A stretch of 64,000 nt of DNA from Entonaema liquescens (Eukaryota; Ascomycota; Sordariomycetes; Xylariales; Xylariaceae). Below are positions 25,006 to 35,900 of the stretch, in pieces. The stretch is from NCBI GenBank assembly GCA_902805475.1, contig CADCSX010000023.1, forward strand, positions 4,030,001 to 4,094,000, written 5' to 3'. Positions within the stretch are counted from its first letter, which is position 1. Each line of letters begins with the position of its first letter. The notes beneath the pieces were generated by a model that worked only from the letters and a program-made list of their open reading frames with translations, ran no database searches and was not told where the DNA came from. A program made the position numbers and the translations under genes.

Positions 25006-27918
25006 CTACTGCTTTAAATTCCCCTCATGAAACCTAGGTAATTCGGTTTGGTTAGTAAAATGTCGTGGGAGACGATTCTCTCCCTTTTCATATGGATGAC
25101 CGGCTTCTTCCCGGGCCAAGTCGTTAACCCAACGGCAATTCCCTTCAAAGGTCCTGGCACCTTCCGGTTTGACCCCAACATCGTAGAACTTGTTCGCCAG
25201 GTGGAACCAGCAAAGGGCATTACCAACTGTACCGACCTCGTCGCTTACGCCATTTCTCGCTTCCTGGCTCATTCGGTCCCATAGCTCTTGGTCTGTAAAC
25301 AGCTCTATGAGGTGCTGGGCTACTGCGTTGTAGTCACCAGGTTCGACCAAAAAGCCGTTGACTTTATCCTTGACCTGAATAGGTATACCTCCAGCTAGAG
25401 TCGCGATCACCGGCCGTCCAGCATGCAATGCTTCCGATACTTTAACCTCGAAGCCCTCTCGTGTGGATAGCTGAAGAACCACGTGAGCTTTCGCGATCAG
25501 GGTGTTGAGAAGTTGGTCATTAGCCTGTAGTCGCATGACACTGATATCGTTGGAATATTCCGAATAGTGCGTCTCGATCTGCTCCATGACAATGTCATAT
25601 ATCAAATTTCCATCTGGATCATCAATGGAACTGTTACCCGTGCTGTATGAGAATTAGCGCTGCTTTTTCAAATTTATAACTAAGGATGCTTACACTACGA
25701 GTTGAGGGATGTCTTGTAGCCCTAACTCCTTGGCGCGCCGACGGAATTCACCATACGAATCTATGACTGTTGGTATACCCTTTGCAGGGTCGAAGCGCGC
25801 AACTTGTATAATGTATTTGCCTAGGTATTCATATCAGCCAACATCCTAAGTGTAGGGTTCATGATTCCTTACTATCCGGATACCTCAGTGGTGTCCTAAA
25901 ATAGCCTATGTCAGCATTATCTCTTGCTTATATCGATTCTCAGTATACTTACATGCGTTGGGCATGGCACTGTTCGTTGTAATTGCTTCCGTAGTAGCCG
26001 CTATCCCAATCATTTATAGGTTTGTTCAACCCGTCGAGCCTTCGTTGTGTGAGAAGTGTATCAATTGATCCTTTCAAAAGGCAGGAAACTTACCAATCTG
26101 TAGTAGCTGGCATGTACGTGACCAAATTTCGAGGCACGTTGTCTGGTACGAATTTAGGTATGGGATGGCTTACGAACATATCGGCGTGACGGATATTGTT
26201 CCACAGGAAACTCCATGCTTGATCTTGCGGTGAACCGCTCTGAGCGACAAGATCGCTACGGATTTGGATGTGAGAGCGGTAAATAACAGGTCGGTTTGGC
26301 GTGATATTCTTGATTAGTGGGATAAGTCCAGGCATTTGAGGGTCATCGATCTATAGCATTTGATTAGCTCCATCGTGCCAGTAACACAGTGATTGGCAAC
26401 TTGCACTGATGTGGCACGAAGAAAATGAAACCATGTAAATAAAGAGAATCATGAAGTTGTTAACCCAAATAGGTTCTATACGTACCACAACTATATCAGC
26501 GCCGCCTTCTTCAACGGGGCGTAGAGGACCTCCTTTGGAAAGCCAATAACGGTTTGCATTTTCGGTGATCCAGTCTGTAATCGACTGCTGCTCTTCTGGG
26601 GATATGCGCTCATCGGGCTTGCTGACGCCTTGAAGGATGTTGTGCATATTTTTCGTGATTCGGAATACACCCGGACGTGGTTTCGGAACTGATATATACT
26701 GCTATTAGCATTTACCAGAGGAAAGACCTAGAGTTGTCCCCCTAAGGATATAGGAACTATTGGCCTAAGACGCGCTTCGACGTACCATACCAGGTTAAAT
26801 CCACGCCCGCTAGGCGGGCAAAGCGCACCAACGCATGTCGCATGAGTGCAACTCCACCCCCCTGAGGGGTTGCACTGAAAAAGGCAATCTTGACCTTCTT
26901 ATCTTTCAGCTGCTTGGCGAGAGACATCGTTGAATCCCATGTAGCGCTATCACATGTCGGCTTGTAGTCATCGAGAGTAGTTAAATGAGCTCTGAAACCT
27001 GCATCACTCATAACAGCACCACGAAAGCCGACCTGTAGAATAGGGACAAGAGAAGGGCCAAAGACCCTACCGAAGTATGTTATTATCATGAACAACGTTT
27101 AAGGTCAGACTCTTGGACTTACATTACACATTTCCTTGCCATTGAATCGGCCTGCTCGTCGACATTCTTGTCATCCCAGAAAGATGTCTCCGACTGGTCG
27201 ACATCGAAGTCAATGGGGACAATATCAATATCCAGCCAAAGGCGGGAATTGAGGGTAGGGCTTATATCCTTCAGGTTCAAAGGGAGCCCAGCTCCGACGA
27301 ATTTGACAAAGTTTTCGTGTTCATACTTCTGGATCTGTGAAACTACGTAATCTGCGATGACATCTTTGTCTTTTTGTGAAGGATCAAGTTTCAAATGCTC
27401 AACCATGTAATCGAGTAGATAAGTATGGTCGTGAGTTGCAATGGACAACACCGCGGTACCATCGCCATTTTTCACAGCTGAGATACCGACAAACAACGGC
27501 TTCACGTAGTAAGTTAGCTAGTGTTTAGGAAATTATCAAGTTTGGATGAAACATACTGTGAGAGCTCGCGCGAAAGGCCCGTCTACTATATGTTAGTGTC
27601 GCATAGAAACACCCCTTTCTTAGAAAAAGGGGGAGAGAAAGATAGAGAGGGGTAGAGAGTATGCTAGTTATGCTAGTATTTACTCGTATAATGGATCCAT
27701 AATGGATCCATAATGAAAGATACTGATACATACTACAAACATGTTAGTCTACGATAGCAACGAATGGCCCCATTAGGGGTTTGAGAAGGTCCCAATATTA
27801 ACGCCATGCCGGGGGCATTTGTGTATACTAACCGTTTAGCAGCAAACTCGCTCAACCGACGCTGGTGATGCGCCGATGTTGTTGAAAATCTCCTTCTCTT
27901 TTCTAGAAATGGTGACAT
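25006..27918 (-). CDS. Trehalose phosphorylase/synthase-like glycosyltransferase (CCG-9 family, GT4)
   Basis: Family members (Neurospora clock-controlled gene 9, mushroom trehalose phosphorylase) handle trehalose from glucose and a phospho- or nucleotide-sugar. Exons I can place are 27517-27123, 27066-26786, 26688-26486, 26350-26094, 26039-25953, 25895-25873 (23 bp), 25820-25694 and 25642-25006. They total 2010 bases, exactly 669 codons plus stop, with every junction in phase. An exon ending DGPFARALT (to 27557) precedes them. A first exon probably starts at ATG 27918 (MSPFLEKRRRFSTT..HHQRRLSEF), but its junction with the next exon is unresolved. Diagnostic blocks are HNILQGV, IDDPQMPGLIP, the HIQIRSDL strand, YIIQVARFDPAKGIPTVIDSY, and the GT4 C-terminal nucleotide-binding signature REGFEVKVSEALHAGRPVIAT. 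The gene is unusually intron-rich for this window. Confidence 0.88.
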
Positions 27919-30373
27919 GCTTTGTTCAGACACCGAATACGAGATGGTGTTATCAGTCTGGTAACTGTCTGACGTATTATAGGCTTTGACGTTATGAACT
28001 ATCGTTGTGACTGGGACTTGTAAGACGATCTTGGCCGCAAAGAAGAAAGTCTTCTATTATGTTAGCTGTCCCGACAGGTATTTATAAAAGTAGGGAAGTC
28101 AGTAGGGTAGAGGTAGAGAGGTGAGTGGGATGTAAACACAGTATCCGGGAGGACCGGTGAGGGGACTCGGAAGGGGAAATGCGGTGTGAGGCGAGAGAGC
28201 TGAGATGATTCCATCCCATTTCATGTTGTAAGTTAAAATGTACCTACGTTAATGCTCAATACGTTAATACCGACATCTTGACTTAAGAGAAAGGTACATG
28301 AAGGTACTTTGAAGGCGGCGCGGAAGTGCATTAGGTATCCGCGGATCTTAGGTAACTTTACCTGTCGGGCACCTGCCAATACCTGCTAATACTGCACTTA
28401 CTTGTTTGCCAATACGGAGGAAGTGGAATGATCTTTCTCCCTATCCCCGTCTATTATGGCCATTCTATCAGTTGCACCTACCTGGAGGCGAGGCAAGCAT
28501 GTCAGAAGCATGGCCTTGATCTTAGCACAAACTCTATAGATATGACTCTACACATCAGGTCACTAGGTACTTGAACTTGTACCCCCATGTATCGGCTGAG
28601 CTACCTTACCGTATTCCCAGGAATCGGAATCAGGGGTTGGACTTGCAGCGTCACAATGACGCACTCGACCTACAAAATTGAGGGGGATTCGACGAGGGAC
28701 GTCCAGAGTAAGTATAGCAAATATGACTATGCTCAAATAGCTAACTCGCAACAGTTATTAGTTATGTATGATAAGAGTGTAGTTGTAGGGTTAAATTAGA
28801 ATTGAGGCTCAAGAGAACTTCCCGGGTCCATGGTTTTGTTTTTTCCCTTGCCTACCTACCTAAGGTACCCTTTAATTACCCAGTCACCCTACGTACATTA
28901 GGCATGTAGGTAATGTACGTATGCTACATCACCTACGGGAGTGTCCCCTAATGTTATGTTGTTGGCCACTTTGGGCAGTCGCGATCGTAAGTTTTGAAGG
29001 AGTTACGAGTTACAAAAATGACATTTGGAGTTAGGTACCTACCATCCATAATCCATAAAGGGATCTTGGGCGGTAGACACGGCATGTAAGGTACCTAAGG
29101 TATGTACATTATGTAAGCACATCCCGCGCTTTTCTTCAAATGTTATGACTGAAATTTTTAAAATTCCCCCCCCTCGTATGATTTTCGAACGTTGCTCTGC
29201 CCTTCTTTCGAGGCGTAGACACCGCACTTTTGTTAGTCGCGTGGGATGCTTTTTCTCGGAAGCACTTTGAATCATAACATGATCCCATACCCTATCAATT
29301 TTACAACAGCCAACATTGAGATTTTAACAGTGACAGCTAGGATAGTCAGGGGAATGAGCTCACCTTTCTCCCTTTATTCTCATCGTACTCTCTAGAAAGA
29401 TCGCCAAATTCATAGCCCACGCGTTACAAGTGGCCACCTCTATGCCAGCTCAATCATGTCGCCCTACTCTAAACATAGCCGAACATACCACCCGGCCTAT
29501 GACCAAGATTTGGCAATGCCTTGTTCTCTGTTTACGCTGTGATCGTTTGCTTCGCTCATTGACACTCGTGTTCAAGAAATACCAGCAAGACGATCTACCG
29601 TGGCTCCTGGTCATCGTCCAATAGCATCGCTAGCCACACAGTAGGGCCTGCTAAATCTGGAATTATCTCTTCATCGGCGTATGCGCTGAGGTACACAGGT
29701 ACAACTAGGAATTGTGCACCTCGAATTTAATAAAGATGGCGTAGAAATACTTCCCAGAATTTGGAGTAACCATCTAAGAAGTAGTTCTCTTAGGAGTTCT
29801 ATATTTCCATGTGATAATTGCATTTCACCTGACCGTGTTTGTGCTTAGAGGCACTGCAGAAATGACCATGCCGCTTGTTGTTCCCCTCACCTTTTTTTTA
29901 CCCCGCAATTTGACATTTCATAGATAGGTAGTGTTTTGTCCATTTAGTTGAGCAATTTCTCCATCAATAATATGCGTCTAGTTAAATTTACTCAGTACCT
30001 ATGTATTTTTAGTTCTTACATCAAAATCTCAACAGCACGAGCTTAATTTGTCTCCCAAGCTGTAGCCCGAATCAACCTAGGGAGTTAATAAATTTGAAAA
30101 GTAGATAACTAAGTAAAAAAATCCTATTTTCATCTGACAATTAACGAATATGGTGATTAGTACATATACATACATATATATTCAGGACTGATAGGATGCC
30201 AATTCGGTTTGCTCGCTTGTCAGTATAATGCAGGAAGGATCGCATGAAAAAAAGCCTAAGGACCTAAAATACAAAAATTGACATTTATCTCGGAGTGACA
30301 TTATCAGCCGCCTTCGACACACATATCCCAACTAGGGATGAGATTTTATAGCTTCTTGAATATTCCACCGCGT
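27919..30373. other. 2.4 kb intergenic region upstream of the CCG-9-like gene
   Basis: No gene recognised. AGGGG-type (STRE-like) sequences occur at about 28157-28172 in the presumed promoter. Short taggta/tacctac clusters recur at about 28330-28360 and 28850-28930. Small ORFs at 28563-28799, 29039-29275 and 29430-29624 show no features. Confidence 0.4.
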
Positions 30374-31602
30374 TCAATTGCTCTCTTCACCCCCTTTGCC
30401 CTCTTCCTTCGCTTCCTTTTTTTCTTTGCTACCGCCCTTCTTCTCTTTGTTCGACTTCTTCGCATTCTCTTTTTCCTTCTGTGCCTCTTCCTTTTTCTTC
30501 CTTTCTTCAGCCTCCTTCTCCTTCTGTATCTTTTCCTTTTCCTCCTTCTCAAGTTCTTCCCATTTCTCAGTATAGTCCTCTTCGCCCCTTCGATCGTGTA
30601 ATTTTTCATCCAAACCTGTCAGCCTCGGCTTGGCATCACCAACTTTCATTCGACCAATGAGACTGATAAAAATAGCAGCACCCACAACAGCGGTTAATAC
30701 AAAACGGTATGTCCCATACCACGAGGGCGCCCAAGCCCGAACGGTAGCTCGAGAATCAGCAAAGTACAGCATAACAAAAGCGGCAAACTGAGATGTGAGT
30801 GCAAAGTCCATCGGCATGAGCAATGTAGGCCACGCTACTATAGGGGCCAGTACACCGAGTCCGTATCGGAACCGCGTGCGATCTCGGTTAGGTGTCTTTT
30901 CGGTGTACTCCATACCCCAATGAACCGCACCGAGGAAGCTTATTATGATGGCTCCATACCCTAGCTGTATGGGCTCGAGAATGCTAAGCAATTGTCGAGC
31001 TGTATCATGGCTAACCAGGATACTGTTTAAGAAACTAGATGTAGTCGGCCACGCGGTATTTAGATCCCATGAAAGGTAAACAGTTGAAAGAGACGTGGCG
31101 AGATACGGTAAGGTGCCTGCAAGACCAAGGAAATATGGCTCTCTTGGAACCTTCGAGAGGTCAAAAGTATCTTTAACAGTTTCCTGAGTAGACATTAGTG
31201 GACTGACTTGACCAGTGGAACTGTTTAGAGTCATACCAGATCGTCCTTGATACCGTGCTTGATCGGTTTTTGTTCTCCTTGGCTGTCGGGTTCATATAAA
31301 TGACGAACACTAGACTCCGTAGTTACCACTTCTGGGTTCGCCTCAAGCTTACGCTGACCTAATTTCTTCTCTTCTTCTGGATCTCTTCCTTGTTGAAAAC
31401 CGCTCGGCGTCTTGGTGACATATGGGGTTGCCTGTATCGGGGCGAAGTTACGGAAAACAGACGCTCTTGAGTATATCGGGCCAGACTTAGTAGCTGAGAT
31501 CCCTGTCCTAACATGTGATCTTGCTGCCCAGGAGGCGGTGGACTTTGAAGAAGCAATTTCTCTGGACGAGCTTGTTAAGAAAGATCGCGTGCTTCGTAGC
31601 AT
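30374..31602 (-). CDS. Mitochondrial multi-span membrane protein, DUF3429/TMEM69 type
   Basis: Function unknown; relatives are annotated as mitochondrial inner-membrane proteins. Two exons are inferred: 31602-31237 (122 codons) and 31183-30374. The 53-bp intron has GTATGA donor, CTAAT branch-like site and TACTCAG acceptor, and the splice joins GIKDDL to ETVKDTFDLSKVP. The product is 391 residues. The N-terminus is Ser/Arg/Thr-rich with few acids, like a matrix presequence. After KVPREPYFLGLAGTLPYLATSL come about five hydrophobic segments with the family's SFLGAVHWGMEY motif and the segment GVLAPIVAWPTLLMP. The last roughly 85 residues are almost wholly Lys/Glu/Arg, a predicted charged helix or coiled coil, longer than I would expect for the family. 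It is divergent from VPS13 with a 1.37-kb spacer. Confidence 0.85.
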
Positions 31603-32976
31603 CGTGATTAGCTGGAAATCGGGTATGACAGACGGCTAGTTAGGGGAATAAGGAAAAATGGGCGGTAAGGCTGATGGAACCAAGCGGTCCTGGAGAAGGG
31701 ACAAGGAAGTTCAAATCTAAAAGACGTCAAGTCTAAGTATAATGGGTTCTTCTAAATATGCCGTGAGATTTGATCTCTCATAGATACATGTTACGCGAAT
31801 GAAGTATCAAGAAGCACTAGCGATACCATAAATCAAGCCAAGAGTGGTGGGCGTGATAAAAAGTAATAGGGTAAAGTAGGACATCCAAAATGGGAAACTG
31901 TAGATTACTTTATTTTTCCTAAGACAAGGTTGATTGATGCAATTACATCGTCAAAAACCCCTTCCGTCCCTTAAGGGCGTTGTTGTTCCTGGTTGCGCTC
32001 TGCTGGACTTAATGACGTAACTGTTACACAGCTCCAACATACACAGGTACGCTAGGTGGGTACGCTTGCCTAGCTGCTGCCCCTCCATCCGTGGCTGAAG
32101 GATGAATTCTAGGAATGACTTTGAGCGGGCAGCTAACTTTAAGCCATTGAGAAGTCTTAAATCCGTAGAATGGGGCAGTCAAGCCACAGTTTAAACCAGC
32201 AACGGCGTCATCAATCCTGCAAAAGAGGCACCAAAGGATTTCAATCTTCATACTCTGTTGCCTACGTCCCGAGTTTTAAGTGTTTCCCTAAGATCACTAT
32301 TCCTTGATTTTAAAGCCTAACTAGCTAGTTTTTGTAGAGCTTCCTAGTTTACCACACACCACACACCACACGCCACCCACATTTGCCTACATTAGGTATA
32401 TTCACGCACACACCAACGCCTACAACCTACATCTTACTTATTTGCTACCTAAGGTCGCCTACCAACCTTTCTATATCCTCTTTTACCCGGTTCAGTTCAG
32501 GAACCGTGGGATAACTACGTAACTTGCTACCCAATCCAACCTATCTTGGGTACTTATCCATCTACTTACGTCCCTGTGTAAAATTCAACTCTTTTCCCAC
32601 CTCAAGTTATATTAATCTTTTTCTTGTTTTTTTTTTTTTTTTGGGGTTCCTTTTCGAATTCAGTAAGCATTGCTGCACACAGCGCGCGTGTCATATATCT
32701 GCTTCCAGCCTAGCGATACCCACTAGGAATTCGACGATAGTCGATGGTTCATTTTTCTACCTCTCACACCAATATCGAGTAATCACGTCTTTCCAATTCG
32801 ATTACTAAATCCAATCTATCGCAAGACGATACTTTAATCGAACGAGACTCTTCGTAGTACTCGTAGTATATCCTACGCGACAAGCCTAATCGTATTTTCC
32901 GCAGATGAAGCGACCTGATACCCACCGTTAATCTACGAAGTCGCCCCCGCCCGGGTTACGGCGCAAAACAGTCAAG
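31603..32976. promoter_or_regulatory. Divergent upstream region between the DUF3429 gene and VPS13
   Basis: The two neighbours are transcribed outward. The VPS13 side is pyrimidine-rich with an ACACACC-type tract at about 32351-32376 and a run of 16 T at 32627-32642, probably leader or core promoter. The ORF at 32524-32808 within this tract has no recognisable domain. No other gene is seen. Confidence 0.4.
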
Positions 32977-35900
32977 ATGCTAGAGGGCTTGGTTGCTGGG
33001 TTGCTTAACCGTTTCCTGGGCATGTATGTCAAAAATTTTGACCCTACCCAATTGAAAGTCGGTATATGGTCTGGCGATGTGAAGCTCCGCAACCTGGAGC
33101 TCCGCAAGGAAGCTCTCGATCAGTTAAAGCTCCCCATCAACGTCATGGAGGGTCATCTAGGGAGTTGACCCTCGTCATTCCCTGGTCAAACTTGCGAGGG
33201 GCGCCAGTCAAGGTCTTTATTGAGGACGTTTTCCTGCTCGCGTCCCCGAAGGAAGAAGCTGCGTACGATGAGGAAGAGGAAGAGCGCAGACGGCAGCGGT
33301 TAAAAATGGAAAAACTAGATTCTGCCGAGCTCTTAAAAGAACGATCGCAGGAAGGACTCAGCCAGGAGGAGCAGAAAAAGAGTCAAAGTTTTACAGAGAG
33401 CTTAGTCACTAAAATTGTCGACAATCTGCAGGTCACAGTAAAAAATATTCATGTGAGATACGAGGACTCTATATCAGCCCCGGGACATCCGTTTGCCCTA
33501 GGTGTTACCCTTGCCGAGTTCAGTGCCGTCAGTACCGACGGTGAATGGAAACCTACCTTCATCCAGAATTCCACCGAGACAACGCACAAGCTAGCCACCC
33601 TCGGTGCGTTAGCAATCTACTGGAACACGGACACTACCCTTCTTGGTCCAGGCCGTGAAGTGGACAGGGGAGATGAGCATATGCCCCACGCTGACATGAT
33701 CAAAAGCTTCAAGGAAATGATTGGAAAGGGGAATGATACCAGCCCACAGGCAGACCATCAATTCATTTTAAAGCCGGTGAGCGGTCAGGCCAAGATCGAG
33801 TTGGACAAGACGGGAGATGTACACGTACCTAAGTTCAAAGCGAGTTTGCTTTTTGATGAGATTGGTGTTGTTCTCGACGATGATCAATATCGAGATGGAT
33901 TGATGATGGTTGACCTCTTCCATTATTTTATTCGTCATCAAGAATACAAGAAGCTTCAGCCTAAGGGGTGACGCCGAAGGAAGATCCTCGCGCCTGGCTC
34001 AAGTTTGCCGGCAACGCGGTACTCACTAAAATCCACGAGAGGAATCGGAGGTGGACCTGGGACTACTTTCGTGAGCGTCGTGATGACCGTCGCCTATATA
34101 TTGAACTTTTCAAGAAGAGGAAGGCAAACCAGCAACTATCCCCGCAGGAAGTTGACGACATCAATAAGCTCGAGTGGAAGCTTGGGTATGAAGACTTGCG
34201 ATTCTGGAGGTCGCTGGCTCGTAACCAACTGCGGAAGGAGAATGCGGAGGCACTTAGGAGAGCACCACCTAAAAAAGAACAGCAACAACAAGGGTGGCTA
34301 GCCTGGGCGTGGGGTTCGAAGCCCTCTGAGCAAACCGATTCGTCAGAGGAAAATACTCAGATGACCGAGGAACAGCGCAAAGAGCTCTATGAAGCGATCG
34401 ACTGGGATGAGAAAACCGCTTTGGCAGAAGCTGTAGATGCACCACGCGACATTATCAAAATGCAAGTTGATGCGTCCCTTAGTACTGGCAGCTTTACCCT
34501 CAGGCAAAATCCACATGGGAACACGACCGATTTGCTGAGCTTGCATTTCGATGTCTTCAAGGCGAAAGCATTCAAGAGGCCCGACTCTGTACTTGCTGAT
34601 ATTAGCCTTGGCGGTTTCCGAGTCAACGATGGCACTACCCCAGAGAGCTTGTTTAAGGAGATTGTCCGGGTCAAAGATGCTCCAGACATGAACAGCAAGA
34701 GACGGCTTTCCATCGCCGAACTCGAGAAGTCTGAACAGGAGACCTTCTTTGACCTACAGGTTGAGCAAAACCCTCTTGATGGTAAGAGTGATTTTGCGGT
34801 CACAGCGAAGCTCAAGCCACTAGAGATTGTGTGGAATCCAAACTTCGTTGTGGGCGTCGTTGACTTCTTTAAGCCACCCGAAAGGCACATGGAATCCATA
34901 ACGGCGTTAATGGAGACAGCGGGGGCCACTGTTGAAGGGCTGAGACAGCAGACGCGTGCTGGTCTTGAGTTCGCCCTTGAAGAGCACAAAACTATAAATG
35001 CTAAACTAGACCTCCAGGCACCTCTTATCATAATCCCTCAATCTATTAAGACGGCGAGATCTACATGTCTTATCTTAGACGCCGGTCATATCAGTGTCAA
35101 TAGCGAACTTGTCGACAAAGGAACATTGAAGCAAATACAGGATAAGCATAATCAACAGTTCTCCGATGAAGACTTCAAACAACTCGAGTCTCTCATGTAT
35201 GATCGTTTCCTAGTCAAACTAACCTCAACGCAGGTCCTAATTGGACCTTCTATCGAAGAGACAAAGTCCCAATTGATCGAGAAGGATGACAGTCGGATGC
35301 TTCATATCGTGGAGAAGATTAATGTCGACTTTGTAGTAGCTCTGTCGATATTGCCAAAGGCGCCTAATTTGACAAAGGTCAAAGTATCGGGGCACATGCC
35401 AGTGCTCCAGGCAATGGCTTCGGATACTAAATATAAGAGTCTCATGAAGCTAATCGATGTTGCGATACCGAAGTTCGATGAAGAGCAACAACAAACCCGA
35501 ACCGAAGGCCAGCACACAAGGCCACGTCTGCTTAGTTCTTCGTCGAATCGTTCGCCAAAACTACATGATAACAAGGCTTCGTCCAATTTGTTCCTCACCC
35601 AACAGACTGCTGTGATCCTAGAAGACGAGTCAGACGATGACTCAGATGAATTTGAAGATGCTGCAGATGGAAGTTCAAACCAACGGCTCAAGACACAGCA
35701 ACGCAACTTTGAGTTCAAGTTCGCTGTTGATAAATTACAAGGCTCCCTCTATAGGAGTGACCCCGATGGAGTGCGGCCTGAATCACTGCTCGTAGAACTA
35801 ATTGCAGAGAACTTTGATCTCAATTTTTATATCCGGCCTTATGATATGGCAGCCGAGGTATCGCTAGGCTCCGTGTCGGTGGACGACTTCGTCGATAATC

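Noticed and set aside
30346..30609. Plus-strand and minus-strand poly-Phe/Leu or poly-Arg/Lys ORFs
   Set aside because: Alternative-frame readings of the Lys/Glu-rich tail of the DUF3429 gene.
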